This document shows, piece by piece, positions 26,643 to 39,000 of a DNA stretch of 64,000 nt. The first letter of the stretch is position 1. Every line of letters starts with the position of its first letter. The notes under the pieces are model-generated. The model was not told the DNA's origin. It was given only the letters and a program-made list of their open reading frames with translations, and did not search any database. Location: assembly GCA_001600055.1 (NCBI GenBank), contig BCIV01000006.1, positions 806,001 to 870,000 of the forward strand. Direction: 5' to 3'. Position numbers and translations under genes: made by a program. The stretch is from Filobasidium wieringae. Lineage: Eukaryota > Basidiomycota > Tremellomycetes > Filobasidiales > Filobasidiaceae.

Positions 26643-27180
26643 GAACAACCCAAAAGTCACAAATTGTATCCATATCAACAGCAGCAAAACAATAGATGAG
26701 CAGATTACTGTAGAAAGCGGCCGAAACGACTATCGAGCAGCATAAATGACACAAGGCATAGGTACCCGCGGCCAGGGTGAAACGCGCGTTCAAGTTCCGC
26801 ATTTGCTTCGCTCGTGGGATGTAGGCTCGATCGATAACATCTCCAGCTAGGATAACATTAAACCTCCAGGAAATCAGTAGCAGTCTCTTGAAGGTATCCT
26901 TGACCCAATGTCCACCAGTCGTGAGTTCGCATAACATCGTAACGACTCGAAACACAAGTCGGCCTTTACGACGCGGTTCACTGCAAGTCTCAGGCGCCTG
27001 CAAGCGCGCCCGTTTCCCTTTCCTTAAGGTCGCGCAGACGCCAACTCGAAGCGCAACTGTCAGCGAGCGCGAACCAGGGCTGACGATTGGCCTTTGGTCG
27101 TTTCAATGATGTCTTCTCAATATCGAGACTTCTTCCCTCAGAACTCAGAAGACTTTTGATTTCTCACTCCGACATCCAAA
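26643..27180. promoter_or_regulatory. RPS26 promoter region
   Basis: 538 bases between the MFS stop and the RPS26 ATG, both on the plus strand. Contains the RPS26 promoter and a pyrimidine-rich leader just before the ATG, typical of ribosomal protein genes. I did not identify a named element. Confidence 0.4.
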
Positions 27181-27965
27181 ATGACTAAGAAGAGAAGGTC
27201 TAACGGCAGGAACAAGCTCGGTCGTGGTACCACCGGAAGGTCCCTCCGATGCTCCAACTGTTCGCGATGCATCCCCAAGGTGTGTAAACATTTCCGACCA
27301 AGCGAGGAAGCGGGACAGAGGTGCTGTGGAGTGTATATGGGTTGAATAAGTTGAAGAGGAGGACTATGCGGGCAGCGACTCGGTAGAACAACTGGGAAAT
27401 TCGCAGGAAACCAAGCTGGAACAATGGATATTCAACCCATAGACAATCCCTCCGCCACTGCCCCTCTATCCTTGCATATCGGTCATGATTTTCCTATTCG
27501 TGCGGTGCTGAGCGGGTTTTCTTGATGAATTAATAGGACAAGGCTATCAAGCGTGTCAAGGTGACCAACATCGTTGAGGCTGCTGCTATCAGGGATATGG
27601 AGGAGGCTTCCATCTACAAGGGTGAGCAACACCCTTTGGGTGCCTTCAGCATCGACAATTCTAATAAATCCTTTAACCTGTAGAGTACGCCCTTCCCAAG
27701 CTCTACAACCGAACTGTCTACTGTATCTCCTGTGCCATCCACTCCAAGGTCGTCCGAGTACGTTCGGCCAAGTCTGGTGCCGTCAACAGCAGGAAGAACA
27801 GGTCTCCCCCTCCCAGGCCTAGGTTCAAGGACGGAAAGGTTTGTTGATCCCGTTTGATCTTTTCATCTGCATCTGGCTGATCGAGAATTTCGGGTTTTCT
27901 AGCGTATCAACGCTGCCGTCGCTGCTGCCCAGGACGCCAAGACCGGTGCTGCCGCCCGAGTTTAA
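27181..27965 (+). CDS. RPS26: 40S ribosomal protein S26 (eS26)
   Basis: Small-subunit protein at the mRNA exit channel, contacting mRNA upstream of the start codon. Exons 27181-27279, 27537-27621, 27684-27838, 27903-27965 total 402 nt, 133 residues. Starts [16 protein letters not shown]. The eS26 zinc site is present as CSNC (exon 1) and CISC (exon 3). Further family blocks are [26 protein letters not shown] and [23 protein letters not shown]; the tail is Pro/Arg-rich then Ala-rich, ending AAARV. The first intron (257 nt) is unusually long for this window; I found no convincing snoRNA in it. Confidence 0.97.
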
Positions 27966-29400
27966 ACACTTTCCGCTTCTAAAGATTGTTGTTTGAATTC
28001 TGAGTAGTATGGGGTTTTGTACATCTTTATAGTCGATGCGGCGTATGGATGGATGAAGCCTTTCCTGAATTGATCCAGCCTCCAGGCCGTCTAGAATGTG
28101 CTCGTCCCTGTCCTACTAATACGACCACTTATGCTTTCAGGTCTTGTTTGGGTCCGTTCTGAAAGGTACGTTGCTTTCGGAGACAACCCTCTTAGCCTGA
28201 TGCTGATAAGTTATTATTTTCTAGATGGCAGTGATGTCTGTGTTTTCTTCGGTTTCTCGTCAGAAGATGGCTCGTATGAGTCTGAACGCACACCTGTGTA
28301 CAGTGTCCCTCGCAGATGCGTCTCGCGACGTCGTCAAGCTCACAGGGGAGACTGAAGGAATTAAAGGGTGCAAAATTGAAAATCCTATTGGACGCTTCAC
28401 GTTGGTTCGTGCGATGCTCTCATCTCGGTCTTCGGAGGAGTCGTGTAGCGAGGTCTTGGCAACAAGCTCTCGCTTTTCCTGCTTGCAGGAGCGTCTTTTC
28501 GAGGTGGGAGCTGTCAAGGGTCCAGGAGATAGACTCGTGTTGTTTCTGTTTTGTTTATCATACATGCCTTCTTATTCAATTGCTGCCTACTTCTTGCTTT
28601 TGCTGTGAGCGTCAGTCTTGATGATAGCATACGTTCTCAACCGTTTAACCTTTGATGTAGCGTTCTTTCTAAATCCAACCTCGAAGGATGTGAGAACTTT
28701 ATGAACGTCCTGAACTGATGCAAGATGGGAAGCGATGATGTGTAGTCCAAGTGCATGTGCATATCGATCAGAATAATGTGGTTCCGGCTGGCTTTCTAGG
28801 AGACTCCATCGGGAAAAGATTAGAGTCCCGTTCATATATTCAGGGCCACAGAAGGTTTCATCTACAAGTTCCCTGGCTCCCATCTCGTTCTTCAGTCCAT
28901 CGTTGTCCCAGTGAGAGCCGATTGGGTGTATTATTGACCGATTCCTGCAGGCCTTTCCCCTTGTAGTGATACGACAGCACTTCATAGTATCTCAAGACAT
29001 GGGCCGTCGCTGCGAGCAGCAAGTATGTTCATGTGAAACGAGAATTCGCAACAGTAGCTAGCATTGGCATCGCGGCATCAGTATAGTATATCAGATGGCT
29101 CCAGGCCTCCTGCATCTATCTACAGCGAAGATCTCCGAGGATCCACCGCGATCGGCGTACATCGACATGCCAACTACTATAGCGGTCTCCTCTCAAAGAC
29201 CTCTACCAACAGTCCATCGCTTTGCAACGGTCTTGGCGCCTTGAACCCAGGCAAAGCATTCGCCGACCTACATGTGGGACATTAGCTGATACGATCAAAG
29301 CCCAGCTAAGAAAGATGCCTACTTGGGTGATGCATTGAGTCTGGAGAGCGGCGACTTCAGCATTAGGCAACTTGTTCGAGACGTCCATACAAGCGATCTA
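27966..29400. other. Gene-poor region downstream of RPS26
   Basis: About 1.4 kb between RPS26 (+) and the 3' end of the AA9 gene (-). Overlapping frames of 100-130 codons occur on both strands (28225-28608 +, 28260-28565 -, 28587-28985 -), but none has splice partners or recognisable motifs and they overlap each other, so I do not call them genes. The one structured element is the snoRNA candidate at 28609-28721. The layout would fit a non-coding transcript hosting or encoding it. Confidence 0.45.
28609..28721 (+). ncRNA. Candidate box C/D snoRNA
   Basis: A 113-base unit. The 5' arm GCGTCAGT (28609-28616) pairs with the 3' arm ACTGATGC (28714-28721) over 8 bp with one G-U pair. One base after the 5' arm comes a C box, TTGATGA (28618-28624, U in place of the usual purine). 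Directly before the 3' arm is a D box, CTGA (28710-28713). An internal UGAUGU near 28653 could be C'; the D' box is unclear. This arrangement is what a C/D snoRNA needs for fibrillarin/Snu13 binding. I could not match the sequence upstream of the D box to a known rRNA target by eye, so the call rests on structure only. Confidence 0.4.
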
Positions 29401-31398
29401 TCAACGCGGCGTGACTTTTAGTACTCGTACACGTACGCGTACTTGACTGGACGAGTGGCGGGACTTTACCCTTTGAGAATCACAGCTCCCCTCGAGGGCG
29501 TCATAAAGGAAGTTGAATTTCCTTCCGCCGGCAGAGACGTAGGAATTGCCATTCTCTGTATGAGGAGATCGAATCAGGTTGACTTCTGGACAGAGGGGGA
29601 GATAAGACTGACTGGAAACTGCAGGCGCGGGCGCGCCGATCGAACCGGTGTATCCCATAAAGTCATACGCCGATCCGGTAGCGACAGGAGAAACGGGAGC
29701 TGAGGCGGTAGAGACAGACTCAACCGAAGTTGGTACGACTACAGTTGGAGCTGGATCGGCAGTGGTGGGTACCGTACCGACAGGCATGACGGCGGTGGTT
29801 TCAGCCTCTGCAACGGTGGTCTCGTACTCAATCGGAAGGGTGTTACCTCCCACACTGGGCATGGGGACAGGTCTGAGGTCGAATCAGAATACCAGAGTTC
29901 AATCTTCTCAGGGCTCTGCCACTCACTCGATAACGCTGGTAGGCGCTTCGTCACCAGCAGACGTAGTCTCCACAACAGGTTCGACAGTCGTTCCAGTCGA
30001 AGTAGGAGCGGCAACAGTGGGTTCGAGTACGGCCGGTACAGTAGGTACGGCCTGCTTTGACGAGATTTCAGTCGTACTGGCAGTAGAGACCGCCTCGACT
30101 GAAGTAGGTTCAACCGAGGCTGAGGTTGATGCGGAAATAGCGACAGTCGGCTCAGGAACCAAAGAAGTGGAAACAACGCCGCTCTCCACAGGGTCTACGA
30201 TCGGGACAGTCTCATCACCGCCAGTAGCAGCTCCCCCAGAATCTCCCTTCCTACAAAAAAGAAAAAAAAAGTGGCCCGGCCCTTCAGCTTCACCCTTGCT
30301 GTAAGCGCCCGAACGTGGGAGATCGACCCACACGACCCCGTTCTGATAGACTTCGATCCCGGGGTACTTGAAGCTCGGTCCGTCCGTCGTCAAGGGGGTG
30401 AATCCCGTGTACATATCGGGGAACTTGCCGGTTGGTGCAGGGACCGTCGTCCCGCTGGAATCGAGATCGATCTGGAAGGCGCTTGGGTAGAATTGTTGCT
30501 ACAGTCGGGAGAGGAGAACGGGGGGGCGAATCAGTTCCGGGGTTATACGTTCGTTTTGGATTGAGAAAAGAGCGATGACTTGCGCCGTTGAAAGGAGCGA
30601 GGAGCTCGTGCTTGACCATATAAGCTGTCCGCCATTGTGATACCAATCCCGGTCAACCTTCGTGGGTTCTCTCAGCCAGACGCATGTGGTCAGAGGACTC
30701 ACCTCCACCGGGAAGATCGCTAGGTAAAGTGAAGGAATAGACGCCCTTGTTCTGGCTCAGTTTGGTCAGTGGCCAGGTGGATGTGGCGGTATCGTAATTC
30801 TCCTCGGTGATCTGAGAGTCGGCGCGAAGTCGTTGTTATGGCCGTGCGATTGGGTTGAATGGTATGAGAGACACTTGCCTTGAACCAGTCCAGGGAACCG
30901 GCATCGATCCCGGTACAGGTCGTACCGCAGTTTGCCATGTAGCTGTACCAGCCCAACGTAATCGCGCCCCATCAGCTGAGGATCGCCAACAGGACCTAAT
31001 CGACCGGAGCGCGCTCACTTGGCGATCCCTCCTACATGAGAATCCGGCCAATTACCCGGTTCGCCCCAAGTGACGGTGACCTCTTCCCCACCTTTGACAG
31101 GGATACTACCCGTCGGCCAATCCTTCTCCATCTTCTCCGCGTTGGCCCCCTCGAAGATGACGGAGCACTGTTCCCAATTGGCGAAATCCGGCTGACAGGG
31201 GCCGTCCCCGTCGTTCTTCCTCGCGTAGACTTGGCCACGAGCGGCAGGGCTGAGGTAAGGGTCGACTTTGAAGTTGAAACCGGGGTAGGTTTTACCGGAT
31301 ATGGAGATCTGGGCTAGGTATCCGTGAGCGAGGGAAGAGGGGATGAGGGCGACCAGCGCGAGAGCGGTAGGGAGGATGAGTTTGGATGGGGATGGCAT
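29401..31398 (-). CDS. AA9 lytic polysaccharide monooxygenase with long Thr/Val/Ala-rich tail
   Basis: Secreted copper enzyme that oxidatively cleaves cellulose or related glucans. ATG 31398; a signal peptide of 24 residues ends SLA and leaves His as the first mature residue (HGYLAQISISGK), the first histidine-brace ligand. WPDSHVGGIAKN-YMANCG holds the second His, and QQFYPSAFQIDL the axial aromatic with the conserved Gln. Disulfide cysteines are visible (GPCQPD, QCSV, ANCGTTC). Introns at 30878-30812 and 30583-30499 start with GC, not GT, and only these donors keep frame. After the catalytic domain comes a low-complexity Val/Pro/Thr/Glu tail with a tandem feel (TSVEPTSVEAVSTAST), then YDFMGYTGS and a basic end. 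The tail may be O-glycosylated. The exons near the stop are less certain. Confidence 0.85.
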
Positions 31399-33035
31399 GT
31401 GGTTGGCTGGCTAATGAGTGTGTGAGTGTACAGGGGGAATGGAAATGGAAAGTGAGGCGAGGCGGAGAGAAGGGGGGATCACTTCTAGTGTCCGTCTGAA
31501 AGATGCCTGTCCATTCGAATCGACCTCGACCCGTCCGGGCTCTGTCCTTACGGTTCGGTGTTATATGGATTCTCAATTCTCCTGATTCCGCCAAAACGTC
31601 GCCAGTTCCTTTGTCCCCGACCAACCGCGATCGCCTTCTTTGACGACCAAACGGCCAAACGAGAGCTTGGCACGGAAGGTTACGCGCGTTTCATCGTTGT
31701 CGCTGTCGTTGCTCCATTTTCTAGGTTTCTAGGTCGTTGGTGAGCAGATGAAACGCGTAAAGGAAAGGAAAGGAAAGGAAGGGCTCTTTGCTGGATTGAT
31801 GATGGGTAGGGATAAGAGGGGTGTTTCTCCAAAGACACCACGTTGGAATGAATTTACCCGCTCTGATATGACGGAACTGGGTGCATAGCGGGTGATCGAG
31901 ATTGCGAGATTGTTATTATCAACATGCAGATTACATTCAGAAGCTTCAGAAGAGTGTGAAATTGTGAAATCATGAACAAGTCTACGGTTCGTGATCTTTC
32001 TGTGACCACCAAAGGATCCAAGGAGAAGGGAGATCGACCCTTCATCGCTGCTCTTCGAATTCAATACCTTATCCAATACGTGGTACTCGATCTACTGAAC
32101 CAATCATCATCTCGATACATATGATGCACCTCAATCCTTCAATCGGACATAACCCCATTCCCACCATTCGGAATCGAGACATTCCCCGATCCGATAGGGC
32201 ACGAACGACTATCAAAAGGGTCTTTCGTGATGGGGCGATGGCGATGGGAAGGGTATCTATCGACTGATCGACCCGGATCTGATCGATCTCGCCTATCACT
32301 TCTGACTGAGCGTCGCGGAAAAGGGGTCCAGACGACGGATGTCCGGATGTACAGGAAACCGGTCGGTCTGAGGCCTATGAGGCTCTGAAGTCGGACGGGT
32401 TGTGTATGGAGATGAAGGCCACTCGATCTGCTCTAGAGCATGTAGGGTATCTGAGCGTGAGATGCAGAGGAGTGACGTGTGGCACTGCACCTGATGAAAC
32501 GTTTGTCTGGCTCGGGGAAAGATCAAAGCTGAAGAACCCCGAAGATCCCGCGTGAGGTCTACCCGAATGAAGCCGAGCGGGTCGAGTCGCGAGTGGCCAA
32601 TGGCGCGATGTGATTGGATGGGAGCGGGGGAAGGCGGAGGGGGAGGGGGGTGGATGTTATCTACCGCACTAGTGCACGCTCGAGGTTACGGCATTTCGGT
32701 GAAGCGTAGGGCGTAGGGTTATTGCCCTGTTTTATTCCAGACGAGTTCAGCCAACAGCGTTCTTCCCATTCGAACAGGGCGTTTCTCACTGTGCTCACCG
32801 TAAGACCTCCATCTAGTCCACCCAGTCTACCCTCGCAGGTATATCACTCACTCACTCGTCACTGGCCTCCCTCTCATCCTTATCCACCCCCATACTCTGC
32901 CACCACCACTTACCTCCGACGGTCGAGCCAGGTTCGAGACTTCAATCCTCGCCACCCTCTACCCACTCGCTCAACCGTCGAGGACTCGATCAACTCACCG
33001 GGAGGAACCTCGCATCGCCTTTGTCCACGAATAAA
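31399..33035. promoter_or_regulatory. Divergent region, AA9 gene / GLT1
   Basis: About 1.6 kb. No convincing coding frame. A short (GGAAA)n run sits near 31758-31778. The GLT1-proximal 300 bases are pyrimidine-rich with many TC and ACTC runs, as expected for a highly expressed gene leader. The region must hold both promoters. Confidence 0.45.
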
Positions 33036-36000
33036 ATGATCACGCCCACCTCTGCCATGCTCCCCGATAACTCCACCTGGTCATGCACCGATTCCTCCGA
33101 CCTCCCCTTCCCCCGTCCATCCGACTCTTCCGCCGGTCTACAGACCATCCTCAATAACGCTCATCCCGAAGCTCCAGCGTTCCCCGCCAAGCAAGGTCTG
33201 TACGATCCCGATAACGAGAGGGACGCCTGTGGGGTGGGGTTCGTCGTTCATATCAAGGGGAAAGGGAATCACAAGATCGTCAGCGATGCGAGGAGTTTGT
33301 TGTGTAACATGACCCATCGAGGTGCCAGTAAGTCGGGTTCCGGTTCGATCCGGAACGTCTCTCTCGTGAAAAGTATCGGTCGAGGCTGAACGCTCCCTTC
33401 TTGCCTTCTTGCCTTCACCCCGACAGCCGGAGCGGACGCTCGTGATGGAGATGGAGCTGGAGGAATGTACGCCATCCCTCACAAAATGTTCCTCCGAGAA
33501 TGTCCCCATTTCTTCATCCCCCGTCTCCCCTCCAACGGGACCTACGCTTCCGGAAACGTCTTCCTCTCTCAAACCCAATCCGCCGCCCAGCAGAAGGAGT
33601 TCGAGGAGATCGCCGAATCCCTAGGGATGAGGGTGCTTGGGTGGAGAGAGGTCCCGACGGACGGATCGATCTTGGGTCCTAGCGCCAAGAGTAGGGAACC
33701 CAAGATTTTACAGCCTTTTGTCGTTTTGAAGGAACACTATGGGCAGGGTAACAATTCGGAGGATGGACCGTTTGACGCGATGTACTTTAATAGGCAGCTT
33801 TATGTCTTGAGGAAACAGGCTACCAATGCGATGTGAGTCGGGACCCGGATCGCGCCGAGATGGTAGATGAAACGAAGCTCATGAGATTCCATCTCGCTCG
33901 AATAGGGGATTGTCGAAATCGTTCTACATCTGTTCGTTGGCTACGACCAACATCGTCTACAAGGGACAACTCTCCCCCCCTCAAGTCTACAACTATTACC
34001 ATGATCTCAATCACGCGCGATTCGAATCCCACTTTGCGCTCGTCCACTCCCGATTCTCCACAAACACTTTCCCCTCATGGGACCGAGCTCAGCCTATGCG
34101 ATGGGCCGCTCATAATGGGGAGATCAACACGGTCAGGGGGAACAAGAATTGGATGCGCTCCCGTGAAGGAGTACTGAAATCGGAGAAATTCGGGGCCGAG
34201 TTGGAAAAGCTCTACCCGATCATCGAGAGCGGAGGGTCCGATTCTGCCGCGTTCGACAACGTCTTGGAACTCTTGGTCGTCAATGGGGTCTTGACGCTCC
34301 CCGAAGCGATCATGATGCTCATCCCCGAAGCTTGGCAGAACAACGACATGATGGAGCCCGAGAAGAAGGCGCTCTATCAACATTTCGCTTGTCTCCAGGA
34401 ACCTTGGGATGGACCTGCCCTGTTCACTTTCTCCGATGGGAGGTACTGTGGAGCCAACTTGGATCGAAACGGGTTGAGACCTTGTCGATACGTCGTGACG
34501 AACGACGACATCATGGTCTGCGCTTCAGAAGTCGGGACGATCTACCTCGACCCTGCTACCATCGTCATGAAGGGACGACTCAAGCCCGGGAGGATGTTGC
34601 TCGTCGATACCAAGGAAGGAAGGATCGTCGATGACAAGGAGCTGAAGTTGACGACCGCTAGGAAACATCCGTTCGCCGCTTGGGCCGAGGAACAGCTCTT
34701 GCAGTTGCCCAACATCATGAGCAAGGTCGCCCGTCAGCACTCGCTCAAGGCGGTCTTGGATGATACCACTCTCGCCACCGATCCAAAGCTGTTGGCTTTC
34801 GGTTACACACTGGAACAACTCAACTTGTTGATGCTGCCCATGGTATCCGATGGAAAGGAGGCTCTCGGTTCGATGGGTAACGATTCCCCTCTCGCCTGCA
34901 TGGCCACCGCGCCTCGTCCCGTTTACGACTACTTCCGTCAGTTGTTCGCTCAGGTGACGAACCCACCTATCGATCCTATTCGTGAGAACATCGTCATGTC
35001 CCTCCAGACGTATGTCGGACCGGAGGGCAACTTGTTGGAGATCAACAAGACTCAGATGCATAGGTTGATGTTGCCTTCCCCCGTCTTGACCATGGAGGAG
35101 ATGACCGCCCTTCAACACCTCAAGGTCGCTCATGCCGATTGGCCATCCATCACTCTCGATATCACTTTCAGAAAGGGAGAGGGTCTGCCTGGGTATCGTA
35201 ACGCTCTCAACCGCGTTTGCCAAGAAGCGCTCAACGCTATCGACGCCGGGTTCAAGGTCATCATCTTGTCCGACCGAAACACGGGTGCCGATAGGGTCCC
35301 TCTTTCTGCCTTGTTGGCTACCGGAGGTGTTCACCACTTCTTGACCGCTCAGAAGAAGCGATCATCCGTCGCTCTAATGGTCGAGACTGGTGAGGCCAGG
35401 GAGGTCCATCACCTTTGTGTCCTGGTCGGATACGGTGCCGATGCTGTCTGCCCTTACCTCATGCTCGAGATCATTCACAAGGTCGCCAGGGAAGGACTCG
35501 CCAAGGACGGACAGACCGCCGATCAGTTGATCTACAATTACCGAAAGGCTACGGACAATGGTATCCTCAAGGTCATGTCCAAGATGGGTATCTCCACTTT
35601 GGCTTCGTACAAGGGAGCTCAGATCTTCGAGGCGCTCGGTTTGCACCACGAGGTCATCGCACAGTGTTTCGTCGGGACGGCTTCTCGAGTGGAAGGTGCT
35701 ACCTTTGAGCTCCTCGCCATGGATGCCTTTGCCGTACACGAACGAGGTTTCCCTACTCGTGATACCATCACCGTCGGAGGTATGCCCGAGTCTGGAGAAT
35801 ACCATTGGCGTGACAATGGTGAACCTCACATCAACGACCCGACTGGTATGGCCAACCTCCAGGATGCCGTTCGACAGAAGAATCACAACGCCTACGAGGC
35901 TTACTCCAAGAACGCTCATTCCCAGATCAAGAACATCACCCTACGAGGTCTGTTGGACTTTGCTTACGAAAAGGCTACTCCTATTCCTATCGAGCAGGTC

Positions 36001-39000
36001 GAGCCTTGGAACGAGATCGTACGACGTTTCGCTACCGGAGCCATGTCGTACGGAAGTATCTCCATGGAATCCCACGCCGCGCTCGCTGTTGCGATGAACC
36101 GATTGGGAGGAAAGAGCAACACCGGAGAAGGTGGTGAAGACGCTAGCAGGTCCAACCCTATCCCCGGTCCAGGTTACAATGCCGCGCCTGAGCCTTACTC
36201 TCACGCTATGGACTTGAAGCCCGTGACCGATTCCCGGCGATCCGCAATCAAGCAGGTCGCTTCTGGACGTTTCGGTGTTACTTCCAACTACCTTGCTGAC
36301 TCTGACGAAGTCCAGATCAAGATGGCCCAGGGAGCCAAGCCCGGTGAGGGAGGTGAACTGCCTGGACACAAGGTCAGCGCTTCGATTGCCAGAACTCGTC
36401 ACTCGACCGCTGGTGTCGGACTTATCAGTCCTCCCCCTCACCACGATATCTATTCCATCGAGGATTTGAAGCAATTGATCTACGATCTGAAGTGTGCCAA
36501 CCCTCGTGGGCGAATCTCCGTCAAGTTGGTCTCGGAGGTCGGAGTCGGTATCGTCGCTTCCGGTGTTGCCAAGGCCAAGGCCGATCACATCCTTGTTTCC
36601 GGTCACGATGGTGGTACCGGTGCCAGTCGATGGACCGGTATCAAGTATGCAGGTCTTCCTTGGGAGCTCGGTCTCGCCGAGACCCATCAGACCCTGGTAC
36701 TCAACAACCTTCGAGGCCGTGTCACCTTGCAGACTGACGGTAACTTGAAGACTGGACGTGATGTCGCTATGGCTTGTTTGCTGGGAGCTGAGGAATGGGG
36801 TTTCGCTACTGCTCCTTTGATCGCCTTGGGTTGTATCATGATGCGAAAGTGTCACTTGAACTCTTGCCCTGTCGGTATCGCTACTCAGGATCGTAAGTGG
36901 TCTGATGCTCATGCAGCACTCATCACAATGGCTGATCTCTTCCACTCATCACAGCCGCTCTCCGAGCCAAGTTCTCTGGACAACCCGAGCAAGTCATCAA
37001 CTTCTTCTACTACGTCGCTGAAGAACTTCGAGGTATTATGGCCAAGCTGGGTATCCGTACCATCAACGAGATGGTCGGACGATCCGACTTCCTCAAGGTC
37101 GATGAATCGTTGAGGACTCCCAAGACCGCTCACCTCGATCTGTCCCCTTTGCTCAAGCCAGCTTTCGAGATGCGTCCTGGTGCTGCTACCTACAAGAGCA
37201 GGCAGCAAGATCACAAGCTTTACGTCAGGCTCGACAACAAGTTCATTGATGAGGCCGAGCCCGCCATCGCTCAGGGTATTCCCGTTTCGATCGATTGCGA
37301 GGTCGTCAACACCGATCGTGCTCTTGGTACCACCTTGTCTTACCGAGTTTCTAAGAAGTATGGCGAGGCTGGTTTGCCGCGCGATACCATTCATATCAAC
37401 ATGAAGGGTTCCGCTGGTCAGTCGCTCGGAGCATTCTTGGCACCTGGTATCACCATCGAGCTCGAGGGTGACGCTAACGACTATGTCGGAAAGGGTCTCT
37501 CTGGTGGACGTCTGATCGTTTACCCACCCAAGGAGTCACCATTCAAGGCGGAGGAAAACATCATCGTTGGTAACGTCTGCCTGTACGGTGCCACGTCAGG
37601 TTATGCTTTCTTCAACGGTGTTGCTGCTGAGCGGTTCGCTGTACGAAACTCTGGAGCTCATGCCGTTGTCGAGGGTACCGGTGACCACGGTTGTGAATAC
37701 ATGACCGGTGGTAGGGTCGTCGTCCTGGGTCTCACCGGACGAAACTTCGCTGCGGGTATGTCCGGAGGTATTGCCTATGTTCTGGACATGGCGCACACCT
37801 TCGCTTCAAAGGTCAACCAAGAGATGGTTGAGCTTGGCAAAGTCACCGACCCCGCCGAGATCGCTGAGCTTCGAAGCTTGATTGAGGACCATCGTCACTT
37901 TACCGGGTCTGAAGCTGCCGACCGAGTGTTGCGCGATTTCCACCACTTGCTGCCTATGTTTGTCAGGGTTATGCCCCTTGACTACAAGCGAGTCTTGGAG
38001 GAGCAGGCTGCTCGAGTAGCAGAAGAGAAGGCTCGACAGAGCACCATCGACCTTATTCCTTCCCAGACTGCTAGTCAGGTCGACCTCGCTGCTTCCCTTT
38101 CCATCACCAGACCGTCCACTCCCACTCATGCCAAGCATAGGGAACCCAATGTCGTTGATCTCGAAGACTCTATGGTTGATGACGAGCTCGCCAAAGCACG
38201 TGCTGGCAAGCTCGATAAAATCAGGGGGTTCATGAAGTACAAGCGACTTAATGAGTCTTACCGACCCGCACGAAAGAGGACCAAGGATTTCAAGGAGATC
38301 TCGAGCCGTCTCAAAGACGACGAGATCAAGGTTCAGACCGCCAGGTGTATGGATTGTGGTGTTCCATTCTGTCAATCCAATACCGGTTGTCCGATTTCCA
38401 ACTTGATTCCTTCCTGGAACAACTTGATCTTCAAGGACGATTGGTACTCGGCATACCTCAGGCTGAAGCAGACCAACAACATGGCTTGGGCTACCTCGTT
38501 GGTCTGTCCCGCACCTTGTGAGAGCGCTTGTACTGTAGGAATCAATGAGACCGCTGTTGGTATCAAGAGCATCGAGCGTGCGATCATCGAACGTGCCTAT
38601 GAAGAAGGATGGGTTCAGCCCGAACCTCCCAAGGTCAGGACCGGCAAGCGAGTTGCAGTTGTCGGATCCGGTCCCGCCGGTCTTTCTGCTGCTGAACAGC
38701 TCAACAAGGCTGGTCACCTCGTCACTGTCTACGAGAAGGCTGATAGGGTTGGAGGATTGTTGTATTACGGTATCCCCAACATGAAGCTTGACAAGCTGTC
38801 GGTCGATCGTCACACCAAGTTGTTGGAGGACGAAGGTGTCAAATTCGTCTGCAACGCCAACATTGGAGTCGACATCGAGATTAGCCAATTGAAGGAGGAG
38901 AACGACGCTGTTGTTCTAGCCATCGGTTCCACTGTTGGTCGTGACCTCAAGCTACCCGGACGCGAGTCTTACGGTATCCACCAGGCCGTCGATTTCCTTA

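Noticed and set aside
27280..27536. Possible snoRNA in the first RPS26 intron
   Set aside because: A TGATGA occurs only at the very 3' end of the intron and the inner CATGATT/CTGA pair is too close (about 25 bases) with no terminal stem.
28225..28985. Three overlapping frames of 100-130 codons downstream of RPS26
   Set aside because: They overlap on both strands, lack motifs and splice signals, and composition does not favour one over another.
29648..30304. Long plus-strand open frame rich in Thr, Val, Gly (218 codons)
   Set aside because: It is antisense to the repetitive tail of the AA9 gene; repeat composition leaves both strands open.
34525..38888. Several minus-strand frames of 160-360 codons
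   Set aside because: All are antisense to GLT1, where strong codon bias keeps the opposite strand free of stops.
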